Shown here: in pieces, positions 6,174 through 11,028 of the stretch | Layout of the letters: each line of letters begins with the position of its first letter | Position numbering within the stretch: the first letter of the stretch is position 1 | Origin: an uncultured Magnetococcales bacterium | GTDB lineage: Bacteria; Pseudomonadota; Magnetococcia; Magnetococcales; Magnetaquicoccaceae | Length of the DNA stretch: 11,028 bases | Assembly: GCA_903913345.1 (NCBI GenBank) | Contig: CAIWLA010000412.1 | Span: forward strand, 1-11,028 | Reading direction: 5' to 3' | Position numbers and translations under genes: made by a program | The notes under the pieces: model-generated | What the model was told of the DNA's origin: nothing | Databases searched by the model: none | What the model saw: the letters and a program-made list of their open reading frames with translations, nothing else

Positions 6174-9100
6174 ATGAAAAAGACCAAACGCGACATCACC
6201 CTCCCATTCATGGTCGTCGTCGCAGTGGTGGTGTTATGCGGATCCATTGGAATCTATTGGCAGCAGAAAACCCATAACGCCCAACGGGTGCAGGAGACCG
6301 CAGACGGCATTCAAGCGGCCTTCAAAACCATCCAGGGTCAGGAAACGGCCCTCATGCAGGCCACGATCTCGGCCATCGAACACATTGAAAATATCAAGAC
6401 CGCCTACCTCCAGAGGGATCGGGCGGCTCTGCATCAACTCTCCAAAGGGTTGCTGGACGAATTGCAGCAGCAGCACGGGATTACCCATTTTTATTTTCAC
6501 CAGCCCGACCGGATCAACTTTTTGCGGATCCATCAGCCCGACCGGTATGGGGATCGGATCGATCGGCAGACCACCCAACAGGCGCAGGAGAGCGGGCAGG
6601 TGACATCGGGCCTGGAGCTGGGGCCGTTGGGCACCCTGACCCTGCGCGTCGTCAAGCCCTGGCATGATGGTGCGCGGCTGATCGGTTTTCTGGAACTGGG
6701 CAAGGAGATCGGCCAGGTCATCATGCCCATTCAGCAACAATTCCCGGTCGATATCTATCTGTTGGTGGCGAAAGATCGACTCAAGCAGACGGAATGGTCC
6801 CTGGGGATGAAAATGCTGAACCGAACCGCCGACTGGGATACCTTTGCCGACAGCGTGCTCGTCCATCGGACCACGACGACTCTCCCCCCCTTTCTGCATC
6901 ACATTGAACAGGCACTCACAGGGACGGGCGTCCGTTTCTGGCAAAACGCCCCCTGGGATAATGACCATTTTAATGTGTTCCGCCTGCCGATCCAGGACCG
7001 TCGTGGCCAGGAGATTGCCTTCATGATCGTCGTGCAGAATGTCACGGCAGCGATTCATCAATCCCAGCGCATCATCGCGGTGGGCATCGTGGTGGCCATC
7101 CTCGGCGGGATCTGGGTGGTCGTGCTGTTTGGCAAGCTGTTGGATCGACTGGAGAAGAGGCTGACCTCGGCCCAGACCGCCTTGCAGGAGCGGGATGCCC
7201 GTCTGCGCCTGACCCAAGAGTATGCCCTGGATGCCATCATCACCATCGATGCCAATGGTCTGGTGGAGGAGTTCAATCCGGCAGCGGAGATCCTGTTCGG
7301 ATATGCAAAAGAGACCGTATTGGGTCGGGATATCGCCGACTTTATCATTCCCCCGGATCTGCGTCAGGCCCACAAGGAGGCCTTGCTGACCCATGCCAAC
7401 CCGCAAGAGCCATGGGTTCATGTCAAACGGAAAGCGGAACTGCCCGCCCTCCATGCCGATGGTCACCACATCGATACGGAAGCGGGTCTGATCTCAATCA
7501 CGCTGGCGGGCAAGAAGCATTATACGGCCTTTTTGCGCGATATCACCGACCGGAAGCAGTTGCTGAAATCATTGGAAGAGACCCTGACCGTGGCGGAATC
7601 GGCCAATCGGATGAAGGGTGAATTTTTGGCCAATATGAGCCATGAAATTCGCACCCCCATGAATACCATCATCGGCATGACCGACCTGATCCTCACCATA
7701 CCCCTCTCGCCGCAGGAGCAGAAAAACAATCTGGAGATTGTCCTGCAATCCGCCCAATCGTTACTGACATTGATCAACAATATTCTGGATTTTTCCAAAA
7801 TGGATGTCGGCATGGTCGCCCTGGAGCAGATCGCATTTGACCTCTCCGGTCAACTCGAAAGTGTCTGCAATACCCTGGCCATCAAGGCCCATCAGAAGGG
7901 GTTGGAGTTGAGTTGCGATCTCTCCCCCGCGTTGCCCTCCACGCTGATGGGCGACCCGTTGCGACTCCGGCAGATACTCGTCAATCTGGTCAGCAATGCC
8001 ATCCGGTTTACGGAAGAGGGAGAGGTGGTCATCCGGGTGGAACCGGCGGTTTCTGAGCCATCCGAGACGGCGGTTTGGCTCCATTTTTCCGTCTCCGACA
8101 CCGGTATCGGTATTCCCGCAGACAAAATGACACACATCTTCGAACGGTTTACCCAGGTGGACAGTTCCACCACCCGCCAGTATGGCGGCTCCGGTCTGGG
8201 GTTGACCATCAGCAAACATCTGGTCTCTCTGATGGACGGGGAGATCGGGGTGGAGAGTACCATCGGGCACGGTTCCCGCTTCCATTTTACGATCCGTTTC
8301 AACCGGGCACAGCGCACACGGTCGGGGACGGTGGCCCAGGAGGGAGAGGAACGGCAAACCGAACAGACCATGCCTCCATTGACAGGGATGCGGGTGTTGC
8401 TGGCCGATGGCCATGCCACAGGTCGCACGCTGGTCAAAGACCTGTTGTCCGCCGATGGCATGGTGGTCGAAGAGGTCGCGGATATCACCGCCCTGCTCCA
8501 GAAGCGGGATGCGGCCAGAGAAAACCGGCAACCCTTTGATCTGCTGATACTGGATCACGGTCTGTTGCGCGGGGATCCGGGGCAACCGGTTGCCCCAGAC
8601 CAACAGGAGTGCGGCGAGGAAAAGATCCTCCTCCTGCTGCCCTCCCATGTCAGCCTGGAAACCTGTGCGACGTCTGCCTGGTTGCAGGGTGCCCGTTCCC
8701 TCAGAAAACCGGTTTTCCGGTTTCGGTTATTGAAGACCATTCGGCACCTGTTGGGCCTGGCACCCGATGACGGGCATCCCCTCCCCGACCATCCCGTCGC
8801 GGTCAGACGGGGACCACCCCTGAACGTCCTGCTGGTAGAGGATAACCTGGATAATCAAAAATTGGCGGCCACCATTCTGACGCAGGCGGGCCATACGGTT
8901 GCCATGGCCAACCATGGTCGGGAAGCCTTGACCCGCTTGCAGGAAACACCCTACGATCTGGTCTTGATGGATCTGCAAATGCCGGAAATGGATGGCCTGG
9001 AGGCGACCCGACAGATTCGCCACTCCAGCCCGGATCGCATTCTCAATCCGCAGGTGCCCATCATTGCCGTCACGGTCAGGATGGCCAACGATGAGGAGCA

Positions 9101-9554
9101 GCACTGTCTGGCAATGGGGATGCAAGGCTATTTGCGCAAGCCCTACCGGTCCCGCGACCTGCTGGATATCATGGATCGGGTCATCAGGCAGCATCAGCGG
9201 GCCGCGCAGCCCTCGGCATCCGCGCAAAAAAAGGGGGTGTTGCGGGCGGTGGCGTTGGACGCAGTCACTTTGTCCGCCAAGGGTGTCGAATTCATCCACC
9301 AGTTTCCCTCGTATCTGGAAGAATTGGAACGGGCCATTGCCGACCGCAATGGCCTCCAGGCCAGCAAATGGGTGGAACGGATGAGTGACAAAGCCCGAAC
9401 GATTGGGGCCTGGCAGGTGCCCATCCAGGGGATGCGCCTGCGGAGCAGCACCGAGCAGGAAAATTGGGCCGAGGCCAAGACGGCCTTGGCCACCCTGGCG
9501 AGCCATTGCGAGGCCGCACGACAAGCCATTCTGGAAAAGGAGTTGGCTGGATGA
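6174..9554 (+). CDS. Hybrid sensor histidine kinase (Cache-like sensor, PAS, HisKA, HATPase, REC, REC, Hpt-like tail)
   Basis: This is an inner-membrane sensor kinase of 1126 residues. TM1 is at about 10-28. An extracytoplasmic sensor (30-297) contains YFHQPDRINFLRIHQPDR, typical of double-Cache-type domains. TM2 is at about 300-320 with a coiled stretch after it. A PAS domain (343-457) ends FLRDITDRKQL. HisKA has the phospho-accepting His490 in SHEIRTP. HATPase_c (about 595-712) has the N-box Asn608, DTGIGI from 642, and GGSGLGL from 671. REC1 (739-862) keeps Asp794 and Lys845, but its acidic pair reads A-D-G (Asp745, Gly746). REC2 (883-1000) is complete: Glu889, Asp890, phospho-acceptor Asp933 and Lys989. 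The tail (about 1020-1126) looks like an Hpt bundle ending its key helix in ARTIGA, but the His position is Glu1068. ATG 6174 lies 18 nt after the SPOR stop, with no clear ribosome site. The downstream response regulator overlaps its stop. The signal and output are unknown. Confidence 0.95.
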   Translation: MKKTKRDITLPFMVVVAVVVLCGSIGIYWQQKTHNAQRVQETADGIQAAFKTIQGQETALMQATISAIEHIENIKTAYLQRDRAALHQLSKGLLDELQQQHGITHFYFHQPDRINFLRIHQPDRYGDRIDRQTTQQAQESGQVTSGLELGPLGTLTLRVVKPWHDGARLIGFLELGKEIGQVIMPIQQQFPVDIYLLVAKDRLKQTEWSLGMKMLNRTADWDTFADSVLVHRTTTTLPPFLHHIEQALTGTGVRFWQNAPWDNDHFNVFRLPIQDRRGQEIAFMIVVQNVTAAIHQSQRIIAVGIVVAILGGIWVVVLFGKLLDRLEKRLTSAQTALQERDARLRLTQEYALDAIITIDANGLVEEFNPAAEILFGYAKETVLGRDIADFIIPPDLRQAHKEALLTHANPQEPWVHVKRKAELPALHADGHHIDTEAGLISITLAGKKHYTAFLRDITDRKQLLKSLEETLTVAESANRMKGEFLANMSHEIRTPMNTIIGMTDLILTIPLSPQEQKNNLEIVLQSAQSLLTLINNILDFSKMDVGMVALEQIAFDLSGQLESVCNTLAIKAHQKGLELSCDLSPALPSTLMGDPLRLRQILVNLVSNAIRFTEEGEVVIRVEPAVSEPSETAVWLHFSVSDTGIGIPADKMTHIFERFTQVDSSTTRQYGGSGLGLTISKHLVSLMDGEIGVESTIGHGSRFHFTIRFNRAQRTRSGTVAQEGEERQTEQTMPPLTGMRVLLADGHATGRTLVKDLLSADGMVVEEVADITALLQKRDAARENRQPFDLLILDHGLLRGDPGQPVAPDQQECGEEKILLLLPSHVSLETCATSAWLQGARSLRKPVFRFRLLKTIRHLLGLAPDDGHPLPDHPVAVRRGPPLNVLLVEDNLDNQKLAATILTQAGHTVAMANHGREALTRLQETPYDLVLMDLQMPEMDGLEATRQIRHSSPDRILNPQVPIIAVTVRMANDEEQHCLAMGMQGYLRKPYRSRDLLDIMDRVIRQHQRAAQPSASAQKKGVLRAVALDAVTLSAKGVEFIHQFPSYLEELERAIADRNGLQASKWVERMSDKARTIGAWQVPIQGMRLRSSTEQENWAEAKTALATLASHCEAARQAILEKELAG

Positions 9555-9955
9555 AAATTCTGGTTGTAGACGATATACTGGCCAACAGAATGATGCTGGG
9601 CAGCATTCTGACCCCGCTTGGCCACTGCGACATGGCCACCAACGGGGTGGAGGCGGTGGAATGGGTGGAGGCGGCCCTGGCCGAAGAAGATCCGTATGAT
9701 TTGATCCTGCTGGACATCATGATGCCCAAAATGGATGGGCAGGCGGCCTTGCAGCTCATACGCGAGAAGGAAGCCAGCTACCACGTTACCGGTGCGAAAG
9801 AGTCGGTGATCATCATGGTGACGGCGGACAGTTCGGAAGATGCGGTCACGCAGGCCTTTTTCAAGGGCTATTGCACCGATTTTCTGGCCAAACCGATCAT
9901 CCGTCAGGTTTTGTTGGACAAGCTGAGAGAGTACGGATTGATCACGGATGCCTGA
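9551..9955 (+). CDS. Single-domain (CheY-like) response regulator
   Basis: The 134-residue protein is a bare receiver domain with no output domain. All core residues are present: Asp7-Asp8 (ILVVDD), phospho-acceptor Asp55 in LLLDIMMPKMDG, Thr91 in MVTADSS, and Lys114 in FLAKPI. An insertion-like loop with EKEASYHVTGAKES precedes the fourth strand. The start ATG 9551 overlaps the kinase stop in an ATGA arrangement, with AAGGAG 8 nt upstream; longer in-frame starts inside the kinase gene are unlikely. The overlap implies stoichiometric production with the kinase, making this its probable phosphorylation partner. It could act by protein-protein contact, for example on a motor, an enzyme or a diguanylate cyclase, or as an intermediate in a relay. 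The target is not encoded nearby. Confidence 0.94.
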   Translation: MKILVVDDILANRMMLGSILTPLGHCDMATNGVEAVEWVEAALAEEDPYDLILLDIMMPKMDGQAALQLIREKEASYHVTGAKESVIIMVTADSSEDAVTQAFFKGYCTDFLAKPIIRQVLLDKLREYGLITDA

Positions 9956-10029
9956 GCGGCCCGGCCATCACGATGGAGGGGTGAATTGTCACTGGGCGGG
10001 CCATTCAGCCACAATGGAGTGATCATCAC

Positions 10030-10845
10030 ATGGATTTCACTTTTCCCATTTCAGGCATCACGGCCCCCCTCTGGTTGCCCCCTTTGGCCGGTGCGGTGGT
10101 GGCCTTTTTTTCCTCCATGGTGGGCATTTCCGGGGCCTTCCTGCTCATTCCTTTTCAGATAAGCGTCCTGGGTTTTACCAGCCCGGCGGCCAGTGCCAGC
10201 AATCTGGTGTACAATCTGGTGGCGATTCCCGGTGCGGCCTGGCGATACCAGCGGGAAGGGCGGTTGTGGTGGCGTCTGGCCTGGGTGATCACCCTCGGCG
10301 GGATACCGGGCACTGGGCTGGGGGCCTGGTTGCGCATCCACTATCTGGCCGACCGGGCGGCGTTTCAACTGTTTGTCTCCCTCATTCTCTCCTATCTGGG
10401 GCTGCGCCTGCTGGCCGATCTTTTGAAACAGACGGTCCCCGGAGAGGGCGCAGACCATCCTGCCGATTTTTCCATCCCGCTCATGGCGACCTTTTCCTTT
10501 CTGGTGGGCATACTGGGCACCATCTATGGCATCGGTGGTGGCTCTTTCATGGTGCCCCTGTGCGTGACGGTTTTTCGTCTACCCATCCACATCGTGGCCG
10601 GGGCCACCCTGACCGCCACGCTGTTGACCTCGGTGGCGGCCCTGCTGGCCTATCTGGTGCTGCCCGTGCCCATCTGGGTGACGGCCCAACCCGACTGGCT
10701 CCTGGGTCTCCTCTTCGGCCTGGGTGGATTCATCGGCGGACTGCTGGGTGCCCGGTGCCAACGGTATATCCCACAGAAAATATTAAAAAGCCTGCTCGCC
10801 GCCCTGTTGCTGGGATTGGCGGTGCGTTATCTGGTGGGGGGGTGA
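10030..10845 (+). CDS. TauE/SafE family membrane permease (sulfite exporter TauE/SafE-like)
   Basis: The 271-residue, highly hydrophobic protein has about eight predicted membrane segments arranged as two homologous halves. This is the TauE/SafE (formerly DUF81) fold, associated with export or uptake of sulfite, sulfoacetate and related organic anions. The second half carries the signature YGIGGGSFMVP (Gly167-Ile-Gly-Gly-Gly171), followed by AGATLTATLLTS. The corresponding first-half motif reads VGISGAFLLIP (residues 31-41), so the expected Gly-Gly-Gly has become Ser-Gly-Ala, and it is followed by SPAASASNLVYN. ATG 10030 has GGAGT 9 nt upstream. The 74-nt gap after the response regulator holds no obvious terminator, so it may be cotranscribed with the upstream genes. 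The substrate cannot be assigned from sequence, and no sulfur-metabolism genes lie in view. Confidence 0.9.
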   Translation: MDFTFPISGITAPLWLPPLAGAVVAFFSSMVGISGAFLLIPFQISVLGFTSPAASASNLVYNLVAIPGAAWRYQREGRLWWRLAWVITLGGIPGTGLGAWLRIHYLADRAAFQLFVSLILSYLGLRLLADLLKQTVPGEGADHPADFSIPLMATFSFLVGILGTIYGIGGGSFMVPLCVTVFRLPIHIVAGATLTATLLTSVAALLAYLVLPVPIWVTAQPDWLLGLLFGLGGFIGGLLGARCQRYIPQKILKSLLAALLLGLAVRYLVGG

Positions 10846-10859
10846 GTCGTCTATCCCCC

Positions 10860-11028
10860 TCACCGAATCAAAACCCCCGCAAATATTAAAAAGGCCGCCC
10901 CGGCGATACCCCCCAGCCAGAATGCCCTGGGCAGGGGAATGCCAAAAACGGCATTCAGACCCACAGCGGTCAGCAACACCTCCACCCCCAGAATGGTGAT
11001 ATGCCAGGGAATGATCACCATCGGCAGA
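10860..11028 (-). CDS. C-terminal end of an unidentified membrane protein (partial)
   Basis: An open minus-strand frame enters from the right edge and ends at TGA (10862-10860), giving 55 visible residues. It holds two hydrophobic stretches, around ITILGVEVLLTAVGL and FWLGGIAGAAFLIFAGVLI, separated by a short turn with IPLPRA, and ends in Arg. A final helix like this is compatible with LysE/RhtB-type exporters and other small permeases, but there is no diagnostic motif. It converges on the TauE/SafE gene with a 14-nt gap. Hydrophobicity and an uninterrupted frame to the edge support it as a real gene; the family remains open. Confidence 0.6.
   Translation of the reverse strand, partial: LPMVIIPWHITILGVEVLLTAVGLNAVFGIPLPRAFWLGGIAGAAFLIFAGVLIR

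Noticed and set aside
6234..7469. Open minus-strand frame (411 codons) opposite the kinase sensor and PAS regions
   Set aside because: It is a shadow of a well-supported gene; the composition is not protein-like and no domain is visible.
8704..8720. Palindrome GAAAACCGGTTTTC overlapping CCGGTTTTCCGG
   Set aside because: It falls on the codons for R-K-P-V-F-R in REC1, including the conserved Lys-Pro; codon choice explains it.
9981..10022. Possible 13-residue leader peptide (GTG to TGA) just before the TauE/SafE gene
   Set aside because: The purine-rich stretch abuts the GTG with no spacing, so it is a poor ribosome site, and there is no regulatory codon run or attenuator.
9963..10022. Imperfect direct repeat (GGCCAT...ATGGAG...GTGA) between the response regulator and the permease
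   Set aside because: The shared blocks are short and need gaps to align; chance is a sufficient explanation.
10778..10893. 13-bp AT-rich direct repeat AAATATTAAAAAG at 10778-10790 and 10881-10893
   Set aside because: Both copies are within coding sequence in different genes and strands, without flanking structure. It may be coincidence and does not resemble attachment sites.
10937..10956. Perfect 7-bp hairpin with a 6-nt loop (GAATGCC/GGCATTC)
   Set aside because: It lies inside the partial minus-strand gene and is not followed by a T-run on either strand, so it is not an intrinsic terminator.

Overview
The window looks like a chromosomal stretch from a GC-rich Gram-negative proteobacterium. 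GlnD and a membrane-anchored SPOR protein point to Proteobacteria. A SPOR gene directly overlapping the end of argS is an arrangement I associate with Alphaproteobacteria and their relatives. A Magnetococcales-type host is possible, but that is a guess. I see no mobile elements, RNA genes, CRISPR arrays or phage genes.

Layout: (1) Positions 1-2480 (+) hold glnD, the PII uridylyltransferase. It is cut by the left edge and split by an apparent +1 frameshift in a G-run at 196-199. (2) Positions 2481-3038 (-) hold a macro-domain ADP-ribosyl/O-acetyl-ADP-ribose hydrolase-like gene. It meets glnD tail to tail with no spacer. Its likely intrinsic terminator lies inside the glnD coding sequence. (3) Positions 3039-3285 are a 247-nt divergent promoter region. 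(4) Positions 3286-9955 (+) look like one transcription unit: argS, a SPOR protein (GTGA overlap with argS), a large hybrid histidine kinase (18-nt gap), and a single-domain response regulator (ATGA overlap). (5) Positions 10030-10845 (+) hold a TauE/SafE-family permease 74 nt further on, possibly the end of the same unit. (6) Positions 10860-11028 (-) hold the C-terminus of an unidentified membrane protein converging on it.

The main biological interest is the sensor kinase and response regulator pair. The kinase reads as TM, Cache-like sensor, TM, PAS, HisKA, HATPase, degenerate REC, intact REC, then a C-terminal Hpt-like helical region in which the phospho-accepting His appears to be Glu. 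The translationally coupled stand-alone REC is the obvious partner, yet the usual four-step phosphorelay seems to lack its His relay. Most of the rest is ordinary housekeeping sequence, and I do not see a clearly new system. The points worth checking are the glnD frameshift, the embedded terminator and the relay architecture.
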